A stretch of DNA of 64,000 nucleotides from Rhizobium sp. P32RR-XVIII (GCF_012641395.1 NZ_JABAIH010000001.1:186001-250000); one strand, 5' to 3'. Shown: positions 10,151 to 20,011, counted from the stretch's first letter. Translations and numbers: made by a program. Notes: a model not told the origin generated them from the sequence alone.

Positions 10151-10278
10151 AGTCTAAAACACACGGCGTTAATAAGACCCTACGGTCCAAAAAGAAGTCG
10201 GCTGCCGGACCGCACGCTTTACACTTTCTTGATCTGCAAGGGCTAAGTTTCGCCCGGCTTAGGGCGGGATGAGCTCGA

Positions 10279-12123
10279 ATGGCGAACGTCGCAGGAATGA
10301 CCGGCAATTCAACTTCCAGAACTCCGCCGTCCGTCGGGTGGCTTGCAGCTGCGCGCAAGCTGCTCACGCGCCTGTGGCCGTCAGTGTTCATCTACAGTGC
10401 CGTGCTGATCGCAAGCATTTTGCCGGTGAAGCTGATCGGCGCGAAGGACTATGTTGGACCGGACAATGACGACGGCATGCGGCTCGTCGAAGTGCGGGAT
10501 TTTCTTTCCGGCCAAGGCTGGTTTGATTTGATGCAATACCGCCTGGGTGTCGACGGGACGCCGATGCACTGGTCGCGGCTCATTGATCTACCGATCGCCG
10601 CACTCATCAAATTCTTCGGATTGTTTTTCGCTGGCGAGCAGGCGGAAGCTGTCGCGCTTGCGATCTGGCCCGTGTCGCTCATCATCCCGCTCATGCTTGC
10701 AATGGCAATTGCGGGCCGCCGGATTGGCGGTGCGCCTGCCATGCACATTTCGCTGGGGATGACAGCGTTGGGGGTCTGGACCACCAGCCGCTTCATGCCA
10801 GGCGCGATCGACCATCACAACGCGCAGATCGGGCTCGTTGCGATGATGACGGCGATGCTTCTCGATGAGAGGCATAGCATCCGGAGCTATGTCATCGCCG
10901 GCCTGACTGCGGCACTGGCGATCGCCATCGGGGTCGAGACAACGCCTTTCGTCGCTGCGGTCTGCATCGTCGTCGCTCTTCATTGGGCCGTAGAAGGACA
11001 AGCCTTCCGCAATGCGGCCAGCGCTTTCGGACTGACGCTTGCGCTGGCCATCAGCGTCCTGTTCTTTTCAACAGTAGCGCCGCATCTGTACTCGACCGTG
11101 ACTTGCGACAATTTTTCGCTTGGATTCTATAGTCTCGCCGCAATCGGGGGCGGCCTCCTTGCGGTTGCCGCAACTTTGGCAAGCCGGTCATCACGAACGA
11201 GCCGTTTCGTTGCACTCGGCGGCATCGGCATCGCGGTCGCGGCGTCCGCCGTCGTGATTGCACCCCAGTGCCTGCATAATCCGCTGGATGATCTTGACCC
11301 GATGCTTGTCAAGCTCTGGCTGAACAATATCTCCGAGGCGCGCTCTGTTGTTGCCATGATCCGCGCCGAGCCGTTTGGCGTCGGCGCCCTTTATGCGGTC
11401 GGTCTCCTGGGCATTGCTGTTTGCGCGTTCAGGATTCTCTACCGCGACAGGGTGCGAGTCCACGCCATACTGCTTTTCCTGCTCGTCGTCTGCTGGGGCA
11501 TCGGTCTCATGCAGGTGCGGGGGGTCCCTTTTGCAAACCTGATCGCGATTCTGCCGCTCGCGCTGCTCGTCATCGATATCCGCCGCATTTCGAACAACGA
11601 TCGCGAAAATGTCGTGATCGCGTTTTGCTACATCATGCTGGTACTCGCAAGCGTGCCGGCTGTCTGGGCCGTCGGCGGAGCCCTCATCGAAATGCAGAGG
11701 CAAACGCAGGAGGCGAAAGAGGACGAAAACAAGCCCTCATGCAGATCGAGAGAGGCTCTTGCGCCGCTCAATGCAATGCCTGTCGGCATGGTGGCGGCCT
11801 CATCTGAACTCGGCGTGCCGATTCTTCGCTTCACCGGCCAGCATGTCCTGACCGCCCCTTACCATCGCAATCCGCAAGGCATGCTGACGGAGATGCATAT
11901 CGGCCTCTCTGAACCGAAGGATGCGGAGGCCTTTTTGAGAGGGGCAGGCGTCAGTGTATTGGCTTTTTGCCCGGACGATTATCCGACGATGCAGTTTGCG
12001 AAACTGAAGCCGGACGGCCTCTATTCGCAATTGGCGAAGGGGAATGTGCCATCGTACCTTCAGCCGCTTCCCAAGGCCGAGGCTTCCGGTGTGCAGTTCT
12101 TCCTTTTTAAACCGGAAAATTGA
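10279..12123 (+). CDS. GT-C-like polytopic membrane protein
   Basis: A 614-residue protein with about 12 predicted transmembrane helices. The first periplasmic loop has an acidic cluster (GPDNDDGMRLVEVRDFL, about residues 56-72) followed by MHWSRLIDLP. Polyprenyl-phosphate-sugar-dependent glycosyltransferases such as STT3-like and ArnT-like enzymes place their catalytic acid there. A soluble C-terminal region follows (about 480-614). It is transcribed away from the GT2 gene, which could supply its donor. I do not recognise a specific named family, so the transferase activity is inferred from topology and motif. Confidence 0.65.
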   Translation: MANVAGMTGNSTSRTPPSVGWLAAARKLLTRLWPSVFIYSAVLIASILPVKLIGAKDYVGPDNDDGMRLVEVRDFLSGQGWFDLMQYRLGVDGTPMHWSRLIDLPIAALIKFFGLFFAGEQAEAVALAIWPVSLIIPLMLAMAIAGRRIGGAPAMHISLGMTALGVWTTSRFMPGAIDHHNAQIGLVAMMTAMLLDERHSIRSYVIAGLTAALAIAIGVETTPFVAAVCIVVALHWAVEGQAFRNAASAFGLTLALAISVLFFSTVAPHLYSTVTCDNFSLGFYSLAAIGGGLLAVAATLASRSSRTSRFVALGGIGIAVAASAVVIAPQCLHNPLDDLDPMLVKLWLNNISEARSVVAMIRAEPFGVGALYAVGLLGIAVCAFRILYRDRVRVHAILLFLLVVCWGIGLMQVRGVPFANLIAILPLALLVIDIRRISNNDRENVVIAFCYIMLVLASVPAVWAVGGALIEMQRQTQEAKEDENKPSCRSREALAPLNAMPVGMVAASSELGVPILRFTGQHVLTAPYHRNPQGMLTEMHIGLSEPKDAEAFLRGAGVSVLAFCPDDYPTMQFAKLKPDGLYSQLAKGNVPSYLQPLPKAEASGVQFFLFKPEN

Positions 12124-12177
12124 TCGGCAATCCGATGCTGTGCTGATCTTTCCCTTCGCTTTCGCTAGAAAGAAGGG

Positions 12178-13764
12178 ATGAGCAACGTCTTTGATACCGA
12201 TTCGCCCACGAACCTGACCGAATATTCGGTCTCCGAACTTTCGGGATCGATCAAGCGCACCGTCGAAACTGCTTTCGATCAGGTGCGGGTGCGGGGCGAA
12301 ATCTCCGGTTACCGTGGGCCGCATTCATCCGGTCACGCCTATTTTTCGCTGAAGGACGACCGCGCGCGCATCGATGCCGTCGTCTGGAAGGGCACGTTCT
12401 CACGGCTGAGGTTCCGTCCGGAAGAGGGCATGGAAGTGATTGCCACCGGCAAGGTCACGACCTTTCCGGGCTCATCGAAGTATCAGATCGTCATCGAAAC
12501 GCTGGAGCCCGCGGGTGCCGGCGCACTGATGGCATTGCTCGAGGAGCGCAAGCGCAAGCTCGGCGCCGAAGGTCTCTTCGACGCAACGCGCAAGAAGCGT
12601 TTGCCATTCATGCCGCAGGTCATCGGCGTCGTGACCTCGCCCACCGGCGCCGTCATTCGCGATATCCTGCATCGCATCTCCGATCGCTTCCCGGTCCATG
12701 TCATCGTCTGGCCGGTCAAGGTGCAGGGCGACGGTTCCGGCGCGGAAGTGGCGAACGCGATCCGCGGCTTCAATAGCTTCCAGCCGGGCGGCGAGATGCC
12801 GAGGCCGGATGTGCTGATCGTTGCCCGCGGCGGGGGAAGCCTCGAAGATCTGTGGTCCTTCAACGACGAAATCGTCGTACGCGCGGCAGCAGAAAGCGAT
12901 ATTCCGCTCATCTCCGCCGTCGGGCATGAAACGGACTGGACGCTGATCGATTATGCCGCGGATGTACGGGCGCCAACGCCGACCGGGGCTGCTGAAATGG
13001 CCGTTCCCGTCAGGGCTGAACTCGAAGCACAGGTTTCGGCGCTTTCAGCCCGTCTTCAAGTCTGCACAAGCCGGCAGATGGACCACCGGCGTCAGTCCGT
13101 TCGCGCGCTGATGCGGGCATTTCCATCGCTTGACCAGCTGCTTGCGCTGCCGCGCCGTCGCTTTGACGAGGCGGCCGCCGGCCTTGGCCGCGGGCTGGAA
13201 CTGAACACCATCAACAAGCGCCGCAGCTTCGAGCGGATCGGGTCGCATTTGAGGCCGGAGGTTCTTTCCAGCCGCATCGTTGAGCGCCGCCAGGTGCTTG
13301 CAGAGCGGATGACGCGAGCCGAGCGCATGGTCGAGAGGCTGATCGATCGTTCGAAATCCCGCGTTGCCCGCGCCGATGCCGTCTTTGTTTCGCTGCCGGG
13401 GCGCCTGCGGACTCAGACGGCGCGGGTGCGCGACCACCTCGCAAATCTTTCCCGTCACGCTGACACCGCCGTCCGCCATCAGCTGGTACGGGCGAAGGGC
13501 GAGCTTGCGGCACACGATCGCGTGCTGCAGTCGCTGTCCTATAAGAATGTCCTGAAACGCGGCTATGCCGTCATCCGGGACGATGACAACCGGCCGGTCT
13601 CCCAGGCCGCAGCGCTTTCGCCCGGGGCCGCCATTGCGATCGAGTTCGCCGACGGGAGCGTCGGTGCCGTCACGACCGAAGGCGGCGCGCCACCGCCAGC
13701 GCGGAAGCATTCTCCGAAATCGGAAGAGCCGTCCGCTCCGCCGAAACAGGGCAGCCTTTTCTAG
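12178..13764 (+). CDS. xseA: Exodeoxyribonuclease VII large subunit
   Basis: Large subunit of ExoVII, which degrades single-stranded DNA to oligonucleotides in repair. The 528-residue product has an N-terminal OB-fold (about residues 15-115: [23 protein letters not shown]). The catalytic domain contains [30 protein letters not shown] and [18 protein letters not shown] long coiled coil for XseB binding and a C-terminal basic tail follow. AAGAAGG precedes ATG 12178. xseB is not adjacent. Confidence 0.97.
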   Translation: MSNVFDTDSPTNLTEYSVSELSGSIKRTVETAFDQVRVRGEISGYRGPHSSGHAYFSLKDDRARIDAVVWKGTFSRLRFRPEEGMEVIATGKVTTFPGSSKYQIVIETLEPAGAGALMALLEERKRKLGAEGLFDATRKKRLPFMPQVIGVVTSPTGAVIRDILHRISDRFPVHVIVWPVKVQGDGSGAEVANAIRGFNSFQPGGEMPRPDVLIVARGGGSLEDLWSFNDEIVVRAAAESDIPLISAVGHETDWTLIDYAADVRAPTPTGAAEMAVPVRAELEAQVSALSARLQVCTSRQMDHRRQSVRALMRAFPSLDQLLALPRRRFDEAAAGLGRGLELNTINKRRSFERIGSHLRPEVLSSRIVERRQVLAERMTRAERMVERLIDRSKSRVARADAVFVSLPGRLRTQTARVRDHLANLSRHADTAVRHQLVRAKGELAAHDRVLQSLSYKNVLKRGYAVIRDDDNRPVSQAAALSPGAAIAIEFADGSVGAVTTEGGAPPPARKHSPKSEEPSAPPKQGSLF

Positions 13765-13804
13765 CGTCAGGACCCTGTTCGCAAGGGGGCCGCACGCCAC
13801 CTAA

Positions 13805-14323
13805 CTATTCGAATTTCGCCAGAAATTTGCGGAGCAGGGCGTCGAGCGCCGCCTTTTCTTCATCGCTCAGGTTTTCCGTGAGCCGCTGCTGATTGGCGAC
13901 ATGCGCGCCAACCGCGGCCTCGACCGCTGCAAAACCCTTATCCGTCAACGCGATCAGCACGCTTCGCCGGTCGTCCGGATTGAGAATGCGTTCGGCGAAA
14001 CCCGCTTTCTCGAGCTGATCGATACGGTTGGTCATCGTTCCGGAGCTCACCATCGTCATCGCCAGCAGATCGCCCGGCGAAAGGCGATAAGGCTCGCCGG
14101 AACGCCGAAGCGTCGCCAGCACGTCGAAGGCGGACGATGAGAGTCCATGCTGCAGCAGGACTTGCTCGACCTCGCGGCCAAGATGCGTCGTCAGCCGATT
14201 CAGCCGTCCCAGTATGCCCATGGCCTCGACATCCAGGTCCGGCCGCTCGTGCCGCCATTGCGACAGGATTTTATCGACACGGTCCGTTGCTTTTTCATTC
14301 ATGGGAAAGCGATAGCACGACAT
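13805..14323 (-). CDS. MarR family transcriptional regulator
   Basis: A 172-residue (or 165 from ATG 14302) winged-helix regulator. The DNA-binding region spans about residues 65-115, with LLAMTMVSSGTMTNRIDQLEKAGFAERI as recognition helix and the wing LNPDDRRSVLIALTDKG carrying the DxR motif. MarR proteins usually repress a neighbouring gene and release on binding a small ligand. It is divergent from an EamA-type exporter, with palindromic sites between, so it most likely controls that transporter and itself. Confidence 0.93.
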   Translation of the reverse strand: MSCYRFPMNEKATDRVDKILSQWRHERPDLDVEAMGILGRLNRLTTHLGREVEQVLLQHGLSSSAFDVLATLRRSGEPYRLSPGDLLAMTMVSSGTMTNRIDQLEKAGFAERILNPDDRRSVLIALTDKGFAAVEAAVGAHVANQQRLTENLSDEEKAALDALLRKFLAKFE

Positions 14324-14324
14324 C

Positions 14325-14373
14325 TCTTGACGTCAAGATAAATGAGGCTATTCTATATTTATCTTGACGTAGA
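14325..14373. promoter_or_regulatory. Probable MarR operators between the divergent genes
   Basis: A perfect 14-bp palindrome tcttgacgtcaaga (14325-14338) is followed by a second copy of the half, atcttgacgtaga (14361-14373). The first overlaps TTGACG, which with TTCTAT 17 bp later could be the plus-strand promoter of the exporter. Placement in a 60-bp divergent region and the dyad symmetry fit a MarR dimer. Binding is inferred. Confidence 0.6.
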
Positions 14374-14383
14374 GATTCTTGAG

Positions 14384-15295
14384 ATGAAGAAAAGCAGCTT
14401 GTATGCGGCCGATGTCGTGGCGACCGCCCTTGCACCGGCAATCTGGGGAAGCACGTATTTCGTGACGACCGAATTCCTGCCTGCAGGTTATCCGCTGACT
14501 GTCGCAATGCTCCGCGCTTTGCCTGCCGGTCTTTTGCTGCTTGCCATCGTCCGCCGCCTGCCATCCGGCATCTGGTGGGGCAGGGTCATCATTCTCGGCG
14601 CTCTGAACTTCTCGTTTTTCTGGGCGATGCTTTTCGTTTCGGCCTACCGCTTGCCCGGCGGCGTCGCAGCGACGGTCGGTGCGGTCCAGCCATTGATCGT
14701 CATTGCGCTCTCTCGCCTTCTTCTTGGACGACCGGTACGGCTGCTGGCGGTCGGTGCGGGGCTGGTGGGTATGGCCGGCGTGGCCCTCCTGGTGCTGACA
14801 CCCAAGGCTTCGCTTGATCCGGTCGGTGTTGCCGCAGGCCTTGCAGGCGCCGTCTCCATGGCGTTCGGAACGGCGCTGACACGCCGTTGGGCGCCGCCAG
14901 TCTCGAACCTCACCTTCACGTCATGGCAATTGACGGCAGGTGGTCTTCTGCTGGTGCCGGTCGCCTTGCTTTTCGAACCGGCGCTTCCGATGCCAACCAC
15001 GGCAAATGTGCTCGGCATGGCCTATCTGGGATTGATCGGCGCAGCCGTCACCTATGCCTTGTGGTTTCGAGGATTATCGCGGATCGAGCCGTCGGCAGCC
15101 GCGTCGCTCGGGTTCTTGAGCCCGATTGTGGCGACGCTTCTCGGCTGGCTGGCGCTTGGCCAGGGCTTGACGCCCGCGCAGGCTCTGGGCTTTGCGCTTG
15201 TGCTCGCGAGCGTCTGGATCAGTCAAAGGGCGATGGTGCCTGTCACGCCCATTCTCCCTGACGCATCACCGGAGCCCGCGAGCCGTCCTGCCTGA
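14384..15295 (+). CDS. EamA/DMT family exporter
   Basis: A 303-residue inner-membrane protein with ten predicted helices in two EamA repeats. AIWGSTYFVTTEFLPAGYP near the N-terminus and the second-repeat end SLGFLSPIVATLLGWLALGQ are characteristic. It most resembles RhaT/YdcZ-like metabolite or drug exporters. Control by the divergent MarR regulator is likely. The last 53 bp overlap the convergent M29 gene. The substrate is unknown. Confidence 0.92.
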   Translation: MKKSSLYAADVVATALAPAIWGSTYFVTTEFLPAGYPLTVAMLRALPAGLLLLAIVRRLPSGIWWGRVIILGALNFSFFWAMLFVSAYRLPGGVAATVGAVQPLIVIALSRLLLGRPVRLLAVGAGLVGMAGVALLVLTPKASLDPVGVAAGLAGAVSMAFGTALTRRWAPPVSNLTFTSWQLTAGGLLLVPVALLFEPALPMPTTANVLGMAYLGLIGAAVTYALWFRGLSRIEPSAAASLGFLSPIVATLLGWLALGQGLTPAQALGFALVLASVWISQRAMVPVTPILPDASPEPASRPA

Positions 15296-16496
15296 TGCCA
15301 TCGATATCGACCTTGTCGGAGCCGATCATCCAGTCGATATGGATGAGGCTGGAGTTGCCCCCCTGCGCCTTGATCTGGTCCTGGCTGAGGCTTGCGCCGT
15401 CGAGGAAGCACTTCGAGTAGCACTGGCCGAGCGCAATATGGCACGAGGCGTTTTCGTCGAAAAGCGTATTGTAGAACAGAATTCCGCTTGCGGAGATCGG
15501 CGACGAATGCGGCACGAGCGCCACTTCGCCAAGACGCCGCGCGCCTTCATCCGTATCCAGCACGTTGTTCAAGACTTCCGCGCCGCGCGAAGCCTTGGCC
15601 TCGACGATACGGCCACCTTCGAAGCGGACCTGGATATTGTCTATCAGCGTGCCCTGGTGCGACAGCGGCTTGGTGCTTGACACATAGCCCTCGACGCGCA
15701 GCGCATGCGGCGTCGTGAAGACTTCTTCCGTCGGAATGTTCGGGTTGCAGGCGACGCCGTTCTTCGCGACCGAAGAGCCGCCATGCCACTCATGGCCATC
15801 GGCAAGGCCAACGGTCAGGTCCGTGCCGGGTCCCCTGAAATGCAGGGCGGCGAAGCGCTGGTCATTCAGCCAGGATGAGCGCTTGGCAAGGTCGGCATTG
15901 TGCTCGTTCCAGGCCGCGATCGGATTACCGAGATCGACGCGAGACGCGGCGAAAATCGCCTTCGCGAGCTTGGCAACCGCGATGGATTCCGGATCATCAG
16001 GAAACACCACCTTTGCCCAGGATGGGTTCGGGTAGGAAACGATGTTCCAGTTGATGTCGAAGTTCGAAATCTTTTCGAGCGCGGGTTTGTACGCGGCGGA
16101 ATTGGCCCGGTTGGCGCGGCCGACCTTGTTCGGATCCTGCTCGGAAAGCAGCATTGGGTTGTCGCCGGCAATTGCCAAGCGGGCAGAACCGTTCTGATAG
16201 GCTTTCGCCATGCCCTCGTACAGCCAACCGGAGGCGCGGTCGAACCCTTCGTCACTGCCATAGCGATAGCGGGCAAGCATCGTCTCTTCGTCGGAATAGA
16301 AGGCCGTCACGAGACCGGCGCCGGCCATATAGGCTTGCTCGGTGATCAGCCGAACCAGAGGCATGGCGACAACCGGCGCAGTTATCACCAAGTCCTGACC
16401 TTGCTGAAGATTGAGGCCCACCTTGACCGCGACTTCCGCGAGCTTCTTCAGCTTGACGGGATCGACGGAATTCTGGCTGTGGGGCATGAAGGTCAT
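15243..16496 (-). CDS. M29 family aminopeptidase
   Basis: A 417-residue cytoplasmic metallo-aminopeptidase of the AmpS/aminopeptidase T family, which usually uses two Co or Zn ions. Conserved family blocks include GTDLTVGLADGHEWHGGSS, NIPTEEVFTTP (Glu ligand), LGEVALVPHSSPIS and GGNSSLIHIDWMIGS (His and Asp ligands). Length is typical. GGAGAT precedes ATG 16496. It is monocistronic by spacing. Confidence 0.95.
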   Translation of the reverse strand: MTFMPHSQNSVDPVKLKKLAEVAVKVGLNLQQGQDLVITAPVVAMPLVRLITEQAYMAGAGLVTAFYSDEETMLARYRYGSDEGFDRASGWLYEGMAKAYQNGSARLAIAGDNPMLLSEQDPNKVGRANRANSAAYKPALEKISNFDINWNIVSYPNPSWAKVVFPDDPESIAVAKLAKAIFAASRVDLGNPIAAWNEHNADLAKRSSWLNDQRFAALHFRGPGTDLTVGLADGHEWHGGSSVAKNGVACNPNIPTEEVFTTPHALRVEGYVSSTKPLSHQGTLIDNIQVRFEGGRIVEAKASRGAEVLNNVLDTDEGARRLGEVALVPHSSPISASGILFYNTLFDENASCHIALGQCYSKCFLDGASLSQDQIKAQGGNSSLIHIDWMIGSDKVDIDGIRQDGSRAPVMRQGEWA

Positions 16497-16580
16497 GGTC
16501 GGCTATCTCCTGCAATCAACTCTCAAGATGTCAGACTTAGACCGCTTTGCGGCGGAAATGAAGCTGGACGCTTGATTTGC

Positions 16581-17054
16581 CTAAGCGATCAGCGGCGCTG
16601 CCTTGGCATTCAAGGCTTTCAGGGCATCGCGCGGCGCAAGGCGCACCTGCAATCCCCGCTGGCCGCCGTTCATGTAGACCAAGGGCTCCGCGAGTGCTGC
16701 CTCCTCGATTGCCGCTGGAACCAGCTTTTTCTGTCCGAAAGGACTGATGCCGCCGACATGGTATCCCGTCAGCCTCTCGGCATCGGCAGGCTTTATCATG
16801 TTTGCAGACTTGCCGCCGAAGGCACCCGCAAGCTTCTTCATGCTGACCTCATGATCGGAGGGGACCACGACGCAGACGGGCCTGCCATCCACTTCCGCCA
16901 TCAACGTTTTCAGCACCCGATGCGGTTCTTCGCCGAGCGCTTCGGCAGCCTGCAAGCCGACGCGTTCTGCATTCGGATCATAATCGTAGCTATGCACGGT
17001 GAAGCTGACGCCCGCTTTTGTGAGAAACTGGGTAGCGCGCGTCGTCTTCGACAT
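16581..17054 (-). CDS. ybaK: Cys-tRNA(Pro)/Cys-tRNA(Cys) deacylase YbaK
   Basis: A 157-residue single-domain trans-editing factor. It hydrolyses Cys mischarged on tRNA-Pro. YbaK hallmarks are VLKTLMAEVDGRPVCVVVPSD (about residues 47-67), with the essential lysine in LKTL, and YHVGGISPFGQKK (about 97-109) forming the substrate pocket. It begins 2 bp after the ArsC-like gene and is the last gene of a three-gene minus-strand operon. Confidence 0.93.
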   Translation of the reverse strand: MSKTTRATQFLTKAGVSFTVHSYDYDPNAERVGLQAAEALGEEPHRVLKTLMAEVDGRPVCVVVPSDHEVSMKKLAGAFGGKSANMIKPADAERLTGYHVGGISPFGQKKLVPAAIEEAALAEPLVYMNGGQRGLQVRLAPRDALKALNAKAAPLIA

Positions 17055-17056
17055 TC

Positions 17057-17407
17057 TTATACCCCGAATTCTGCCGCATAGTTTTCTGGCTTGAAGCCGA
17101 TCAGCAGCTTGCCGTCCGTTTCCAGAACCGGCCGCTTGATCATCGAGGGCTGCTCGAGCATCAGCCCGATTGCTTTTTCCTTTGTGAGGTTTTCGCGGTC
17201 GGCCTCCGGCAGTTTGCGGAAGGTCGTTCCGGCGCGGTTGAGAACCGTTTCCCATCCGGCTTTTTCGACCCATTGCTCCAATCGGGAGCGATCGATACCC
17301 ACGGCCTTGTAATCGTGAAAATCATAGGCGAGGCCATGGTCTTCCAGCCAGCCGCGCGCCTTCTTCATCGTGTCGCAGTTCTTGATCCCATAAATGGTGG
17401 CAGTCAT
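17057..17407 (-). CDS. ArsC/Spx-type reductase YffB-like
   Basis: A 116-residue thioredoxin-fold protein, MTATIYGIKNCDTMKKARGW at the start, with the single active-site cysteine of KNCDTMKKA and a C-terminal IKRPVLETDGKLLIGFKP block, which is the ArsC signature. The lone Cys and length match the YffB branch, of uncertain physiological role, rather than a true arsenate reductase. It is tightly packed, 1 bp from the upstream gene and 2 bp from ybaK. Confidence 0.9.
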   Translation of the reverse strand: MTATIYGIKNCDTMKKARGWLEDHGLAYDFHDYKAVGIDRSRLEQWVEKAGWETVLNRAGTTFRKLPEADRENLTKEKAIGLMLEQPSMIKRPVLETDGKLLIGFKPENYAAEFGV

Positions 17408-17408
17408 C

Positions 17409-18470
17409 TTAATCCTCGAGCGTTCCGGCCTTGCGCAACCCCTTACTGGGCTGGTCGCAGGCAATCTTCATCAGGTCCGCACGCCGGCGCACCAGACGAT
17501 CGGAAACACGTGTGACGATGAGGCCGGCTTGCGGCGCTCGAATTTCGATGCCGCCATCCGCCAGGCCAGGCCGCGTGACGATCGTTGCCAGCAGGTCGCC
17601 CTCTGCAACTCTTTCGCCGATATTGCGGTGAAACAGAAGCGCGCCGGATTCCGGCGAGCGGATCATCTCGATATTATCCAGCGGCACTGCTGGGCCGGAG
17701 AACGCACCTAGAGAAACTCCGGCGTCTCTGACGATCCCACGGGCAGCGAGGAACCGCCAAAGACCCTCTGCATCCCTCCTAGCCATTTCCGGGTAGACAT
17801 CGCGTCTGCCGCGAAGCTCCACCGTGACGGAGAGCTTGCCGGGAAGGCGCGCCCGCTTCTCCCCCGGTACTTCATATTTCCAGGCAAAGCCGATTGCCTC
17901 CTCGAAGGCCGAGCTTTCGCCATCGGAAAGCAGTACCGCGTCCATCGCCAGAGCGGAGACAAGGTCGCTCGCCTCGGGCCAGAACGCCTCGTCGATATAG
18001 GCATACTGCAGGGATTCGTCGTCGCAGTGCAGGTCGAGCACGAGGTCGGCGCCGAGCGCCATATGCATCAGCTGCCGTTTCAGCCGATCGGTCGAGGGAT
18101 GGCCGTCCAGGTCCTCGATCAGCTCATCCCGGTCCCCGAGCGAAATCAGCGGGAAATCGCGGTTGAAATTGGTCCGCGAGCCAAGGTCGAAGCGGCCCTG
18201 CAATTCGCCGAAGTGCGATTGCGCCGCGCCGATCGGATTGGCCTGGGGAACAATCGTGATGTCGCCCGCGATACGTCCAGCCCTTTCCGCTTCGCGCAGC
18301 TTCTCGCATAGGAAATGCAGAAGTGCTGTGCCCGGCAATTCATTCGCATGAAGAGCCGCCTGGATATAGGTCTTCGGGCTTTTCGGCTCACTGCCCTTGA
18401 ATCGCAGCACCGGCACGCGCCACTCGATGCCCGGCGTATCGCCGGGGATGATGATCTCGGAAATATCCAC
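17409..18470 (-). CDS. Succinylglutamate desuccinylase/aspartoacylase family protein
   Basis: A 353-residue M14-like zinc hydrolase. Zinc ligands are visible as HANELPG (His and Glu, about residues 41-47) and DLHCDDE (His, about 145), with the arginine pair near GSRTNFNRDFP binding the substrate carboxylate. The region after about residue 250 looks like the small beta barrel seen in this family. Substrate is unknown; these enzymes cleave N-acyl amino acids. First gene of the operon with the ArsC-like gene and ybaK. Confidence 0.9.
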   Translation of the reverse strand: MDISEIIIPGDTPGIEWRVPVLRFKGSEPKSPKTYIQAALHANELPGTALLHFLCEKLREAERAGRIAGDITIVPQANPIGAAQSHFGELQGRFDLGSRTNFNRDFPLISLGDRDELIEDLDGHPSTDRLKRQLMHMALGADLVLDLHCDDESLQYAYIDEAFWPEASDLVSALAMDAVLLSDGESSAFEEAIGFAWKYEVPGEKRARLPGKLSVTVELRGRRDVYPEMARRDAEGLWRFLAARGIVRDAGVSLGAFSGPAVPLDNIEMIRSPESGALLFHRNIGERVAEGDLLATIVTRPGLADGGIEIRAPQAGLIVTRVSDRLVRRRADLMKIACDQPSKGLRKAGTLED

Positions 18471-18564
18471 GCTGTTTCACTCCGCAAAAATCTGCTCAAC
18501 CGAGCTTTATGCGAGTCCGCTGCACCGGCGCAAGATTTTTGGCTCGACTATGCGGCTGTGCCGG

Positions 18565-19182
18565 CTAGCCGAGCAACGGCCATTCGTCGATCTCTTCGTG
18601 TCTGCCTTCGCCGGTGAGGCTGTTGATGAGCACGAATGATTTCGCGGTCCAGACGATCGGCTCCGGCAGAATCGTCTCCGGCACCCGGCGGTAGTCGTAA
18701 AGTAAGGTCATATGCGGTTCGAGCTTGGGTCGCACATGCACATCCACGCCGCGATTAAGCAGCGATAGCGCCAACTGGGCATGCAGGGAAAGCACTTCCT
18801 GGTGTCCTTCGTCGGCGCGGAGCACAAGCGCGGACTTGCCCTGCCGGAAACTCACGGCACGGCGGAACGCCACCTTGAAGGGACGCATCCGAACGGACGC
18901 GGCGGCAGCCAGCCCGTCGAACAGCATGCTGCGCGGAATCTCTTCCCATTGACCGAGGTGGCACAGCGAGACATGGAGCAACCGCTTGGCTCTGGGCTCC
19001 TCGCGCAGCCCGAAACGCCGCCGCAAGTCTCCGGCCGTGCGGCGCGCCTGTTCGGCGGCGCGCTCATCCGGGCGCAGCGCGAAATAGACATTGAACGGCT
19101 TTCTGGGCGGCGGGCTGCGATCGGGCCGTCCTCCCCCTGATGGCGGCTTGAAACCGAATTCGTTCTGACTTTGGAGTTCCAT
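18565..19182 (-). CDS. 2H phosphoesterase (2'-5' RNA ligase family)
   Basis: A 205-residue protein with both HxS/T motifs of the LigT/2H superfamily: LLHVSLCHLG (about residues 68-77) and EPHMTLLYD (about 156-164). Bacterial members hydrolyse 2',3'-cyclic phosphates or ligate RNA ends in vitro, with unclear physiological roles. The N-terminal about 45 residues are polar and Pro/Gly-rich. ATG 19182 is chosen because residues encoded further upstream look like an unrelated hydrophobic stretch. Confidence 0.85.
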   Translation of the reverse strand: MELQSQNEFGFKPPSGGGRPDRSPPPRKPFNVYFALRPDERAAEQARRTAGDLRRRFGLREEPRAKRLLHVSLCHLGQWEEIPRSMLFDGLAAAASVRMRPFKVAFRRAVSFRQGKSALVLRADEGHQEVLSLHAQLALSLLNRGVDVHVRPKLEPHMTLLYDYRRVPETILPEPIVWTAKSFVLINSLTGEGRHEEIDEWPLLG

Positions 19183-19379
19183 TGGCAACCGGCATCTGCC
19201 GTCTCTCTTGAAGGCACGAAACCTACCAAGGGCGGCATAGATTGACAAGAACAAAAAGCGAACAAGTAATCCGAAAACTGTTATAAATGGCGCTGCCGAT
19301 AAGGGCGAGCGCAAGAATCGGGTTGAACCTTGGATGCCGCCATACGATCTTCAGGGTAGGCAATTATGGAGGTTGCGTC

Positions 19380-19943
19380 ATGACCGAGGCAACGCATCAC
19401 TACTGCATTTTCGAGACGGCCGGTGGCTATTGCGGCATTGCATGGAGCGCGGCCGGCATCACCCGGTTTCAGCTTCCGACGAAGGCGGCAAATTCCACCG
19501 AGCATCTGTTGTTGAAGCGCCTGCCTTCGGCCGCAAGCGCTCATCCGCCGGCGTCGGTGGCGGAGACGATCGAGGCCGTGAAACGCTACTTCGCCGGTGA
19601 GACCGTCGATTTTTCAGACGTGACGGTGGATTTGTCCAACCAGGATGAATTCTTCCGGGAAATCTATGAGGCCGCCCGCTGTGTCGGCTGGGGCAAGACC
19701 ACGACCTATGGAACGCTCGCCAAGGAGCTGGGCCGCGGACCGGAAGCGGCGCGCGATGTCGGTCAGGCCATGGCCAAGAATCCGGTGGCGCTGATCATTC
19801 CCTGTCACCGTGTGCTCGCCGCAGGCGGCAAGATCGGCGGCTTTTCGGCGCCGGGCGGCTCGAATTCGAAGGCGAAGATGCTCGAGCTCGAAGGGGTGCG
19901 CCTGGCCCCGCCGGAACCAGCGCAGCAATCCTTGGGATTTTAG
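19380..19943 (+). CDS. ogt: Methylated-DNA-protein-cysteine methyltransferase
   Basis: A 187-residue suicide DNA repair protein that takes O6-methyl groups from guanine onto its active-site Cys. The signature NPVALIIPCHRVLAAGGKIGG carries the acceptor cysteine in PCHR (about residue 140). The helix-turn-helix that binds DNA precedes it (GWGKTTTYGTLAKELGRGPEAARDVGQA). ATG 19380 gives the normal length. It lacks the AdaA regulatory domain. Confidence 0.95.
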   Translation: MTEATHHYCIFETAGGYCGIAWSAAGITRFQLPTKAANSTEHLLLKRLPSAASAHPPASVAETIEAVKRYFAGETVDFSDVTVDLSNQDEFFREIYEAARCVGWGKTTTYGTLAKELGRGPEAARDVGQAMAKNPVALIIPCHRVLAAGGKIGGFSAPGGSNSKAKMLELEGVRLAPPEPAQQSLGF

Positions 19944-19965
19944 GTGGGAGGACCATCACTCCCAC
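19944..19965. terminator. Hairpin between ogt and vapC
   Basis: Perfect 7-bp arms gtgggag (19944-19950) and ctcccac (19959-19965) with an 8-nt loop begin right at the ogt stop codon. There is no T run, so it may be a weak or factor-dependent terminator shared by the convergent genes. Confidence 0.4.
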
Positions 19966-20011
19966 GAACAAAGCGTAGGAGCGCCAATGAACGCGTCTCA
20001 ACCGATTATCT

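Noticed and set aside
15900-17081. 393-residue plus-strand frame opposite the M29 and ybaK genes
   Set aside because: It crosses the boundary between two well-supported minus-strand genes and has no domain or ribosome site.
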